A stretch of DNA of 7,027 nt, taken from Desulfobaccales bacterium (GTDB lineage Bacteria > Desulfobacterota > Desulfobaccia > Desulfobaccales > 0-14-0-80-60-11). The position numbers and the translations under genes were made by a program. Position 1 is the stretch's first letter. Every line of letters starts with the position of its first letter. The stretch is taken from assembly GCA_041648175.1 (NCBI GenBank), contig JBAZPO010000041.1:1-7027 (forward strand), given 5' to 3'. Below are positions 1 to 5,336 of this stretch, one piece after another. Below the pieces are notes generated by a model, which saw only the letters and a program-made list of their open reading frames with translations, was not told the DNA's origin and searched no databases.

Positions 1-724
1 TGGCCTTGGTGTCCGCCGGGTTTTCGGGGGTGCCCCCATTGTGAGTGCGGGGGAAACTCCGGTGTTTATGGGCAAACCAGGTTCCTTTGTGCAGCATCAA
101 TTCGCCCTTAGCTTGCCAGGTCTTGAAAACCATTTCATGAGAATCTTGGGTTAAGGGGCCATACCCCTCGGTCTGTAACTCGCCGATCACGTCCTTCCAC
201 CATTTTCGGGGCATGACCCAGCAGGATCCCTGCATCGCCATAGTCTTGTCGATCAGTTTATGGTGCCGCCGTCGCCCCCGTTCCATCCAACGCTGCCCGG
301 CAAATTTAACGCCCCCCTGAACCACCAGTTTTTCATAATCGACCGGAGGCTCAGATTCCATCACTTTCCATTGTACCGGGTCCAGGAAGTACCGCCGGGC
401 CGTCATTATCCAGTTCGGGCGACAGGCATCGGTCATAGCCTTATCGAACCCCTGAGCGAACAGGCAATGCTCATCCGCACGCATCAAGAACTCACCCCGG
501 GCCACGGCAACCCCGGCGTTTATGGCGCCCCTCATGCCCCTGTTTTTGCCTAGGTGGATATACCTCACTCTTGGATCGTCTATCAGTTGAAAAGACGGGT
601 AGTAGCCATCCCAGACGGCGATAATCTCCAACCGGTCCCCAAGCTCAGATGTGGCCAGAAGGCTGCCAATCGTCTTGATTAACAGCGGATCCTTGTAGCT
701 GGGGATGACCACCGACAATTTCAT
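1..724 (-). CDS. Family 2 (GT-A) glycosyltransferase, C-terminus cut by window edge
   Basis: The minus-strand frame from the ATG at 724 stays open for 241 codons to the left edge, so the 3' end is missing. The N-terminus reads KLSVVIPSY, the usual first strand of a GT2 Rossmann-like nucleotide-sugar domain. VWDGY (residues 37-41) is at the second strand, and NRGMRGAINAGVAVARGEFL (61-80) matches the GT2 'N-x-G ... A-x-N-x-G ... A-x-G' region. RADEH (82-86) sits where the metal-binding DxD motif belongs, here with His third. Further on, QDSHEMVFKTWQAKG (193-207) and WFAHKHR (216-222) resemble the E-x-S-x-R-x-W-x-x-G and terminal His-x-x-R segments of polypeptide GalNAc-transferases. It should transfer a sugar from a nucleotide donor in the cytoplasm; the acceptor is unknown. 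An AAGGGA SD (731-736) overlaps the stop of the upstream gene. Its place at the end of a structural operon suggests a virion or host-surface acceptor. The family call is firm; specificity is not. Confidence 0.9.
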   Translation of the reverse strand, partial: MKLSVVIPSYKDPLLIKTIGSLLATSELGDRLEIIAVWDGYYPSFQLIDDPRVRYIHLGKNRGMRGAINAGVAVARGEFLMRADEHCLFAQGFDKAMTDACRPNWIMTARRYFLDPVQWKVMESEPPVDYEKLVVQGGVKFAGQRWMERGRRRHHKLIDKTMAMQGSCWVMPRKWWKDVIGELQTEGYGPLTQDSHEMVFKTWQAKGELMLHKGTWFAHKHRSFPRTHNGGTPENPADTKA

Positions 725-734
725 GCCAAATCCC

Positions 735-1106
735 TTAAGGCAGGTCGGCCACAACGACACCGACCGCGCTGAATAACGGTGTCACGATAATGGCCCCAGA
801 AACTGCACCTTGCCGGATAAATTGTAAGCGTTTGACATTATCCCAACCAAACACCGTCATATTGTCCCCTATCTCAAGGGGGTGCCCGGTGCTACCGTCA
901 GTAGCGGGGGCGGTGCCGTCAAAGGTATAAAAAATCGCACCGGTTACACAACTTATATAAACCCCAGTTGCTTGTTTGCCAGAAAAGGTTCCTGATGTTG
1001 GCTTTATCAGGGTAAGGGCATTAGCAAACAATGAAATCACCACATTTGCAATGGCAATTTTCTGATGTCCTCCGCCCAGGAAATTACTGGTCAAAAATTG
1101 GAACAT
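735..1106 (-). CDS. Small beta-rich phage structural-type protein, unknown function (123 aa)
   Basis: I place the start at the ATG at 1106, not the in-frame TTG at 1112. The SD AAGGGAG (1114-1120) is 7 bases from the ATG but only 1 base from the TTG. The protein opens MFQFLTSNFLGGG and has a middle part rich in Thr, Gly and aromatic residues (IFYTFDGTAPATDG, then LEIGDNMTVFGWDNVKRLQFI). It ends with hydrophobic strands (AIIVTPLFSAVGVVVADLP). This pattern of short strands around a 'DGTAP' loop is common in small phage head or tail accessory proteins, but I do not recognise a specific family. There is no signal peptide or membrane helix. It follows the 86-residue paralogue after a 52-base gap containing a GC-rich stem-loop. 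Its TAA stop lies inside the ribosome-binding region of the glycosyltransferase gene, so the two are probably co-translated. A virion accessory role is inferred from position alone. Confidence 0.8.
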   Translation of the reverse strand: MFQFLTSNFLGGGHQKIAIANVVISLFANALTLIKPTSGTFSGKQATGVYISCVTGAIFYTFDGTAPATDGSTGHPLEIGDNMTVFGWDNVKRLQFIRQGAVSGAIIVTPLFSAVGVVVADLP

Positions 1107-1113
1107 GATCAAT

Positions 1114-1120
1114 CTCCCTT
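1114..1120 (-). promoter_or_regulatory. Shine-Dalgarno AAGGGAG deciding the start at 1106
   Basis: The minus-strand AAGGGAG lies 7 bases before the ATG at 1106. The alternative in-frame TTG at 1112 would have a spacing of only 1 base, so the ATG is preferred. Confidence 0.75.
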
Positions 1121-1132
1121 AAAGGGGGTCCG

Positions 1133-1152
1133 GGGGCAGGGCCTCCTGCCCC
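1133..1152 (-). other. GC-rich intergenic stem-loop (8 bp stem, 4-base loop)
   Basis: On the minus strand GGGGCAGG and CCTGCCCC form a perfect 8 bp inverted repeat around the loop AGGC. It lies between the stop of the 86-residue gene (1159) and the start at 1106. No T-tract follows (the next bases are CGGACCCCC), so it does not look like a complete intrinsic terminator. It may protect the 3' end of the upstream mRNA, dampen read-through, or have no function. Confidence 0.6.
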
Positions 1153-1158
1153 GCGGAG

Positions 1159-1419
1159 TTAATAACCAATGACAAAAAGCCAATGGTATTTAGAATTTGT
1201 CGGAGCGCTATTGTAAGTTAAGGTCGAGTCGGCATGGCTGATACGCGGAATTTCGGTGGTATCATCAATATTCTGCGTCCAGTAGCCTTCAATGCGGCCA
1301 AAAGGAACCACAAGGGTGGTCCCCGCCCCGTCGCCCTTGACTCTGGCTTTCCACATCTTTGCATTCCCAAAGTTGATGTGGAGCTTTAGGTCAACATTTA
1401 CATCGGGAAAATCCGCCAT
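1159..1419 (-). CDS. Stand-alone paralogue of the C-terminal domain of the Ser-Pro repeat protein (86 aa)
   Basis: This 86-residue protein aligns end to end with residues 229-314 of the neighbouring Ser-Pro repeat protein. I count about 36 identities in about 85 positions with one short indel. Shared blocks are DxPxxNxD near the N-terminus, KGDGAG (28-33 here), VPFxRxEGYW (38-47), and the identical last six residues LFVIGY. The two genes are adjacent on the same strand, so a tandem duplication is the simplest explanation; this copy has no Ser-Pro stalk. The fold looks compact and beta-rich, with no cysteines and no signal peptide. The SD AGGAGG (1427-1432) overlaps the TAG stop of the upstream gene, 7 bases before the ATG. 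I do not recognise the domain family. By position it is probably a virion structural or decoration component. That it could co-assemble with the domain carrying the stalk is inference. Confidence 0.87.
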   Translation of the reverse strand: MADFPDVNVDLKLHINFGNAKMWKARVKGDGAGTTLVVPFGRIEGYWTQNIDDTTEIPRISHADSTLTYNSAPTNSKYHWLFVIGY

Positions 1420-1430
1420 ACAGTTACCTC

Positions 1431-2375
1431 CTAATACCCTATCACAAACAAGTAATGATAGAGGTTAAGGCCCGGCGGGTAGGCGTAAGTGATCGCCCCA
1501 GAACTCTCCGTCGCCTTTAGGTTAGTGGTTTCGGTGATATTCGTGATCCAGTAGCCTTCTACTCGACTAAAGGGCACATTTATCTGCCGACCAGCCCCGT
1601 CACCCTTGATTCTCACCTGATAACCCCGGATAGTTCCCATAGAATAATGCGTTTCCCGGTCAATATTGGCCTCTGGAATGTCCACCGCAGCCGACGGGCT
1701 GACTGATGGACTGAGTGACGGCGAAGTTGACGGAGAAAGTGACGCCGATGGGCTGACCGAAGGTGAAATCGAGGGCGAGACTGATGGACTGAGCGACGCC
1801 GAAGGGCTCACGGACGGAGAAACGCTCGGAGATAGGCTTGGTGAAACACTCGGCGAAATGCTCGGACTCGCGCTCGGGCTGATACTGGGCGAGACACTGG
1901 GTGAAATACTGGGGCTAATGCTCGGCGAGGCACTCGGACTTATGCTTGGACTCAAGCTCGGCGATATGCTTGGGGAAATAGATGCCGATGGGCTAACTGA
2001 AGGCGAAATGCTTGGAGAAAGCGATGCCGAGGGGCTGACTGAGGGTGAAATGCTCGGACTTAAAGACGCCGAAGGGCTCACGGACGGAGAAATGCTCGGG
2101 CTTAACGATTCTGAGGGACTCACTGATGGAGAAACGCTGGGAGAAGCACTTGGAGACAAGCTTGGGCTTCTGCTCGGTGAGATGCTCTGCGAAAGCGACG
2201 GGCTAAGAGACTCCGACGGAGAGGTTGAAGGTGAAATGCTCGGAGACAAACTTGGAGAAAGCGATTCGCTCGGCGAAACGCTGGGCGAAGCGCTAGGCGA
2301 AATGCTCGGCGAACCCGACGGGCTCGCCGAGGGAGAAATTGACGGTGATAAGCTGGGCGATAACGAAGCAGGCAT
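1431..2375 (-). CDS. Ser-Pro tetrapeptide-repeat stalk protein with C-terminal globular domain (314 aa)
   Basis: Residues about 4-228 are an almost uninterrupted x-Ser-Pro-Ser repeat, where x is mostly Val, Ile, Leu or Ala. The few charged residues, Glu37, Glu55, Arg69 and Glu89, all lie in the first 90. The repeat slips by two residues where ESLSPS, ASLSPS or ASISPS replaces a full tetrad. Residues 229-314 form a non-repetitive domain (KGDGAG, VPFSRVEGYW, terminal LFVIGY) that is paralogous to the next gene product. No signal peptide is present. The SD AAAGGAGG (2382-2389) overlaps the stop of the upstream gene, 6 bases before the ATG. Ser-Pro-rich tracts usually form extended, flexible stalks or linkers. 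In a phage structural operon this suggests a surface-exposed fibre or spacer anchored by the C-terminal domain. The hydroxyl-rich stalk is a plausible O-glycosylation target of the nearby glycosyltransferase. Function is not established. Confidence 0.9.
   Translation of the reverse strand: MPASLSPSLSPSISPSASPSGSPSISPSASPSVSPSESLSPSLSPSISPSTSPSESLSPSLSQSISPSRSPSLSPSASPSVSPSVSPSESLSPSISPSVSPSASLSPSISPSVSPSASLSPSISPSVSPSASISPSISPSLSPSISPSASPSISPSISPSVSPSISPSASPSISPSVSPSLSPSVSPSVSPSASLSPSVSPSISPSVSPSASLSPSTSPSLSPSVSPSAAVDIPEANIDRETHYSMGTIRGYQVRIKGDGAGRQINVPFSRVEGYWITNITETTNLKATESSGAITYAYPPGLNLYHYLFVIGY
1692..2366 (-). repeat. 12-base coding repeat (x-Ser-Pro-Ser tetrads), about 675 bp
   Basis: The DNA encoding residues 4-228 has a 12-base period. 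The copies are strongly degenerate at the DNA level: serine is written with TCG, TCT, TCA, TCC, AGC and AGT, and proline with several CCN codons. Within it, four consecutive 42-base units (1944-2111, residues 89-144) encode a 14-residue higher-order unit of the form (E/A)-S-(L/I)-SPSISPS-(V/L)-SPS. The amino acid pattern is kept while codons differ, which points to selection on the protein rather than a recent DNA expansion. Confidence 0.92.
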
Positions 2376-2387
2376 GGTCAGCCTCCT

Positions 2388-2891
2388 TTACGCCAGAGGC
2401 AGGATCCTGGGAATAAAGACCAAGGCCCCTACAAAGGTATCGCTGTCAGCAGAGCAGGTATAGCAGATGGTCTTACATATACCATCTCCACGATAACTTT
2501 TGGTGGCGTAAATGCCTGACGTATCAGCCGCATTGCCGCCCACCTTCCCATTCCAGAACAGAGCTCCGATGTAAGTGGTAAGGTAGTTCTGGCTCGCACC
2601 ATCAATGGCGGTCGCCATGTCAGCTACCCGGTAGGTCCCCGCAGTATCCAGGGGATAGGTGACGATAAATCCATCGGCGTCAAAACCCACTTCAGTGCTC
2701 ATGCCAATACCGACGCTGATGGTTTCTGTGGCATCAATGGTAGTGATGATGAGCCACATGTCTTCAGGCCGGATAACCATGCCCACGGGAAGTTCAAGTT
2801 GTGCGCTGGTTTCCACGTTGTTGTTGAAAATCAGCGGAAGGCGCACAACTTCGCCGTCCATAACGGTGGTACGCTTCATTACTGTGCTCAT
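2388..2891 (-). CDS. Beta-rich phage structural protein directly after the capsid gene (167 aa)
   Basis: The start is the ATG at 2891, 8 bases after a strong SD AAAGGAGG (2900-2907) that overlaps the capsid gene stop. The protein is rich in beta-forming residues. It has an opening segment with VVRLPLIFNNN, then QLELPVGMVIRPEDMWLIIT (32-51), SVGIGMSTEV and YPLDTAGTYRV. A Gly/Asn/Ala-rich stretch with GNAADTSG follows, then a C-terminal FVGALVFIPRILPLA. Two cysteines are close together (CKTICYTC region). No signal peptide or catalytic motif is visible. Proteins of this size immediately downstream of a major capsid gene are often head decoration or stabilisation proteins, and the beta-sandwich-like composition fits, but I do not recognise a named family. 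Its TAA lies in the SD of the Ser-Pro repeat gene, which suggests coupled translation. The decoration role is inference. Confidence 0.85.
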   Translation of the reverse strand: MSTVMKRTTVMDGEVVRLPLIFNNNVETSAQLELPVGMVIRPEDMWLIITTIDATETISVGIGMSTEVGFDADGFIVTYPLDTAGTYRVADMATAIDGASQNYLTTYIGALFWNGKVGGNAADTSGIYATKSYRGDGICKTICYTCSADSDTFVGALVFIPRILPLA

Positions 2892-2905
2892 GCGTTAAAC
2901 CTCCT

Positions 2906-3841
2906 TTAGGCGGTCAGCCCGGATTTGTAGCCATGGGCGTCGCGGCGCTTGCAGATCATCTGAAGCACGACTTCGATATACATGGCGTATTTTTCCTGGC
3001 CAATCGGCTTCTCCCACGGGGTCTTCTTGAAGTTGTAGTCCTTATGGACCCGGAACCCCATGTAGTTCTTGTTGAGGCCGAACAGGTACCCGGTGGGGCA
3101 CATGTAGTCCCGCACGATGGGATTGCCCAGGTAGTCGATGTTCTTGAACCCCATGTCGGCCAGGTCGCCGTGCTCCAGACGCAGGTGCGGCAAGGTCTGA
3201 GACCGCAGGGAGCTGAACAGGGTCCGAGTGGTTACGAGCAGGTTCGGCTCATCACCGGCATCATCACCCACCATGCAGTTCAGCAGCAGGGTATCCACGA
3301 TGTTGAAGGTGATGGGCGCCGCAGTCGCGTTGGCATACCCGGCAACCCACTCAGCCAGGTCGGCCACAGCGATATTGCCGTAGGTGGCGCTGGACGAGAT
3401 CATGCCCAGCAGGCCTACGAGTTTCCGGCCACTGGTCCCGTACCCGGTGGAGTTATACAGGTCGTAAGCCAGGTTGTAGCGGATATGCTTCGCCGACTTG
3501 TTGAGTTTCTGGTTCACGATGTCAACTTCCTGGGCCATCCCGGCGTTCTGCACCGAGTCGTCGATGTCGTAGACAACCGGCTCGTAGTAATAGCCCGGGG
3601 TCCAGGTGGCCGCGGTCAGGGTGCTGACCTTGTTGGTGTTGAACACGCTGGTCGCGTTAAAGTCGCCGCCCATGGGTTGCCCGTAATCAAGGACCTGGCG
3701 AATCTTCGTGCCGCCGTCCCATTTCTTAGCATCCTTGAGCATGGTGCCGATCAGGACGTTACCCTTATAGAGAACATCCTGGGCCCCACTCTCCCACCAC
3801 TCCTGGGTTGTTGCATTGAGTTCGTCAAGAGCCAAAGCCAT
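2906..3841 (-). CDS. Major capsid protein, HK97-fold type (311 aa)
   Basis: The length and residue pattern fit an HK97-fold major capsid protein. An N-terminal arm (MALALDELNATTQEWWE) is followed by DVLYKGNVLIGTMLKDAKKW and GGTKIRQVLDYGQ, the usual entry into the first domain. A long central helix follows (EVDIVNQKLNKSAKHIRYNL, about 105-124), then LVGLLGMI, a peripheral-type segment, and late strands with GNPIVRDYMCPTGYLFGLN. It would form the icosahedral shell together with the scaffolding protein encoded just upstream. The SD AGGAGG (3850-3855) is 8 bases before the ATG, and the scaffold stop is 15 bases from it. No capsid maturation protease is visible nearby, so the arm may not be cleaved, though a protease could lie outside the window. 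The N-terminal 17 residues resemble those of the small protein at 5120-5335. The capsid call rests on pattern recognition plus operon context. Confidence 0.87.
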   Translation of the reverse strand: MALALDELNATTQEWWESGAQDVLYKGNVLIGTMLKDAKKWDGGTKIRQVLDYGQPMGGDFNATSVFNTNKVSTLTAATWTPGYYYEPVVYDIDDSVQNAGMAQEVDIVNQKLNKSAKHIRYNLAYDLYNSTGYGTSGRKLVGLLGMISSSATYGNIAVADLAEWVAGYANATAAPITFNIVDTLLLNCMVGDDAGDEPNLLVTTRTLFSSLRSQTLPHLRLEHGDLADMGFKNIDYLGNPIVRDYMCPTGYLFGLNKNYMGFRVHKDYNFKKTPWEKPIGQEKYAMYIEVVLQMICKRRDAHGYKSGLTA

Positions 3842-3856
3842 GACGTTTACCTCCTG

Positions 3857-4756
3857 TTAATTTCCTTGGCGCATGGCCTGAATCTTGGCCACTTGCTTCT
3901 GGATGAGTTCGTTTTCGGTCCGGGGTTTCCCCTGGGGTGCCCCGGCCGGTGCGGTGCGCCCAGTAGTCACCCGGCGCAATGTGCCCTTCGCCTTCATGCT
4001 TCTGACAGTCTCTTCGGCCCCCTTGGCCTTGGCCGCCTTCTCTGCGGCCGGCTTCCCGGCCTTCAGGTCAGCGATTTCCTGGTTCAGCCGAGCGGTCTCC
4101 CGGGCATTCTTGACGCCCAGGGTTGCCAGGACTTTGGTTGTGGCCCAGGGATTATCCTTGCGGAAAGCCGCAACCTCGGCCTCGGTAGGTTCGTCGCCCA
4201 CGAAGTCCTTGAAGCTGGTCTCCGCCTTCAATCCCTGCTCCCGCTGACTCACCCGATAGTCAATGTACCGGCCAACTACGTCGGCAATTATGGGGTCCGT
4301 GGCGATGGTTCGCAGAACCACGTCGTGAAGTGCTGGGCCAATAGCCGCCGCCCCGCCTTTCTCGCCCTCAAGCATGGCCTGGAAGTTGTCGCCCACCACG
4401 TCCCACTGCACCGGCTCAAAATCACCAGCATCGGGCTCTACCGGTTTGGTCTCGACGGGCTTGGCCTCAGCAGGTTTCTCTTTCAGTGCCTTGTTCTCGG
4501 CCTCCAAGGACGCAGCCCGCTCCTCTGCGTCGAGCAGGCTTTGAACAGCCTCGGCCTGCTCAGCCGACAGGCGCACGACCTTGCCGTCAGGGGTTTCGTA
4601 TTCAAACTCCTCCCCCTCTACTTCTGCCGCAGCGGTTTTTGTTTGGGACTCAGCCGCCAGCCGGTCCTCACGGTCTTGCTCCAGGGCCAGTTCGTCGGGG
4701 TCTGACAGCACCCCCTCGGCGGCGGGGTCAAAGGGTTCGTCTTGAATCTCAGCCAT
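3857..4756 (-). CDS. Scaffolding-like capsid assembly protein (299 aa)
   Basis: I start at the ATG at 4756, 9 bases after the SD AAGGAG (4766-4771). A longer in-frame start at 4819 lies inside a terminator hairpin and is unlikely. The protein is highly charged. It has an acidic N-terminus (about 1-60) and a predicted coiled coil around 64-95 (SAEQAEAVQSLLDAEERAAS, then LEAENKALKEK). A Pro-Glu-Lys linker follows (PAEAKPVETKPVEP), then a helical middle part and an Ala/Lys/Glu helix near 245-265. It ends in a basic tail, ENELIQKQVAKIQAMRQGN. No cysteine or catalytic motif is seen. Position directly upstream of the capsid gene, coiled coil, and a basic C-terminal helix are the usual marks of a phage scaffolding protein, which guides procapsid assembly and leaves before or during DNA packaging. 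The basic helix is the part expected to touch the capsid protein. I cannot tell whether it is proteolysed. Confidence 0.82.
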   Translation of the reverse strand: MAEIQDEPFDPAAEGVLSDPDELALEQDREDRLAAESQTKTAAAEVEGEEFEYETPDGKVVRLSAEQAEAVQSLLDAEERAASLEAENKALKEKPAEAKPVETKPVEPDAGDFEPVQWDVVGDNFQAMLEGEKGGAAAIGPALHDVVLRTIATDPIIADVVGRYIDYRVSQREQGLKAETSFKDFVGDEPTEAEVAAFRKDNPWATTKVLATLGVKNARETARLNQEIADLKAGKPAAEKAAKAKGAEETVRSMKAKGTLRRVTTGRTAPAGAPQGKPRTENELIQKQVAKIQAMRQGN

Positions 4757-4765
4757 GACTTTTTG

Positions 4766-4771
4766 CTCCTT
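4766..4771 (-). promoter_or_regulatory. Shine-Dalgarno AAGGAG deciding the scaffold start at 4756
   Basis: The minus-strand AAGGAG stands 9 bases before the ATG at 4756 and just after the terminator T-tract. The upstream in-frame ATG at 4819 has no SD and would put the terminator stem inside the coding region. Confidence 0.8.
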
Positions 4772-4788
4772 AATTTTTAGGGTTAAAC

Positions 4789-4827
4789 AAAAAGCGGGCC
4801 ACGGCAGATAACCTGCCATGGCCCGCT
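4789..4827 (-). terminator. Rho-independent terminator between zinc-ribbon gene and scaffold gene
   Basis: Read on the minus strand, AGCGGGCCATGGCAG (4827-4813) pairs with CTGCCGTGGCCCGCT (4807-4793) as a 15 bp stem with one G-T wobble around a 5-base loop GTTAT. TTTTTG and then TTTAA follow. This is a classical intrinsic terminator pointing leftwards. Only 32 bases separate the T-tract from the scaffold start and I see no convincing -35/-10 pair there. It may therefore be a partial terminator that sets the ratio of upstream to capsid transcripts, or it may work with phage antitermination. On the plus strand no T-tract follows, so it is one-directional. Confidence 0.88.
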
Positions 4828-4871
4828 CGGGCTCAATTCAAACTATGGTTGGCCCTCAAAGGGGCGCTATT

Positions 4872-5126
4872 TTACTTCTTGTAGAACTTCTCTACGCCAT
4901 CCAGGAACATCTTGCCCGCCACCTTCTTGGGTGGCCTGAGCATCGTGGTGCTTCCTCCTTCCATCTTCCACATCGCCCCGCATCGGTGACACTGTATTTT
5001 AAACTCAGCCCCCGGCCTTGGTTCAAGGATGATGCGGCCACAGGCAGGGCACTTGAACTCTTTGTAGGTCGTCACCGTGAACTGGCCGTCCTCTGTCTTG
5101 CTTATGGAGGCGTTCTGGGTCAACAT
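4872..5126 (-). CDS. Com-like small zinc-ribbon protein (84 aa)
   Basis: The core is FKCPACGRII (24-33) and KIQCHRCGAMWKM (43-55), giving Cys26-x2-Cys29, a 16-residue spacer, and Cys46-x2-Cys49. The layout resembles the phage Mu Com zinc-finger family, where Com is an mRNA-binding translational activator of mom. The resemblance covers spacing and flanking residues (CPxCG, then I-x-C-x-R-C), recalled rather than computed. The N-terminal 20 residues are polar and Thr-rich; the C-terminus (PPKKVAGKMFLDGVEKFYKK) is basic and could bind nucleic acid. The ATG at 5126 overlaps the end of the preceding gene by 7 bases, and its SD (AAGGG) is close to the start, so translational coupling is likely. A strong terminator follows the stop. 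A zinc ribbon is well supported; a regulatory RNA-binding role is inference. Confidence 0.85.
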   Translation of the reverse strand: MLTQNASISKTEDGQFTVTTYKEFKCPACGRIILEPRPGAEFKIQCHRCGAMWKMEGGSTTMLRPPKKVAGKMFLDGVEKFYKK

Positions 5127-5335
5127 TCACCCTTTTTATAAACAGGATTGCCCAAAGGCGGCACTGCAAGCCACCCAAGCACCGTAGTTACAGCTTGTAG
5201 CGCTTCGGGGCTGGGGTCCTCATCGTATAGTTTTTTGAGAGCCCGGATTAAATTACAAAATGACTCGGGCGCCTTGAAATCCGGGTCCCACCAATCTTCG
5301 GTTGTAGGAGACAGTTGATCGAGTGTTAATGCCAT
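5120..5335 (-). CDS. Small protein with a capsid-like N-terminus, unknown function (71 aa)
   Basis: The likely start is the ATG at 5335, 7 bases after the SD GGAG (5343-5346); an in-frame ATG at 5359 lacks a good SD and overlaps the FmdB-like gene. The first 17 residues, MALTLDQLSPTTEDWWD, align without gaps to the start of the major capsid protein, MALALDELNATTQEWWE, with 10 identities and several conservative changes. After that the similarity ends. The rest is a short helix (ESFCNLIRALKKLYDED, about 24-40), a second helix (PEALQAVTTVLGWLAV) and a polar tail ending in Cys. No named family is recognised. It may be the remnant of a partial capsid-gene duplication, or a small head protein that uses the same docking motif as the capsid protein. 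It starts 1 base after the FmdB-like stop. Confidence 0.8.
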   Translation of the reverse strand: MALTLDQLSPTTEDWWDPDFKAPESFCNLIRALKKLYDEDPSPEALQAVTTVLGWLAVPPLGNPVYKKGEC

Positions 5336-5336
5336 A

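Noticed and set aside
260..553. A 97-codon plus-strand frame near the left edge
   Set aside because: It lies wholly antisense to the glycosyltransferase frame, which has clear GT2 motifs over the same bases.
1692..2366. A CRISPR array or other non-coding repeat locus
   Set aside because: The period is 12 bases with no conserved repeat/spacer structure, and the repeats keep one reading frame encoding x-S-P-S throughout.
1666..2463. A 265-codon open frame on the plus strand rich in D-G-L, L-G-E and D-G-E repeats
   Set aside because: It is the antisense image of the Ser-Pro repeat array; the low-complexity DNA simply lacks stops in this frame. The minus-strand frame has a strong SD, and its C-terminal domain has a real paralogue, so the minus strand is the coding one.
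2933..4705. A 590-codon open frame on the plus strand across the capsid and scaffold genes
   Set aside because: It is antisense to two well-supported genes and runs through their junction. Its product is rich in His, Val, Leu, Gly and Pro without any domain pattern, as expected from reading GC-rich genes backwards.
4757..4819. An N-terminal extension of the scaffold gene to the ATG at 4819
   Set aside because: The extension would be encoded by the terminator hairpin and T-tract and lacks an SD. The ATG at 4756 has AAGGAG at good spacing.
4828..4871. A promoter in the gap after the Com-like gene
   Set aside because: I found no -35/-10 pair with acceptable spacing on the minus strand; AT-rich bits such as CATAGT lack a partner.
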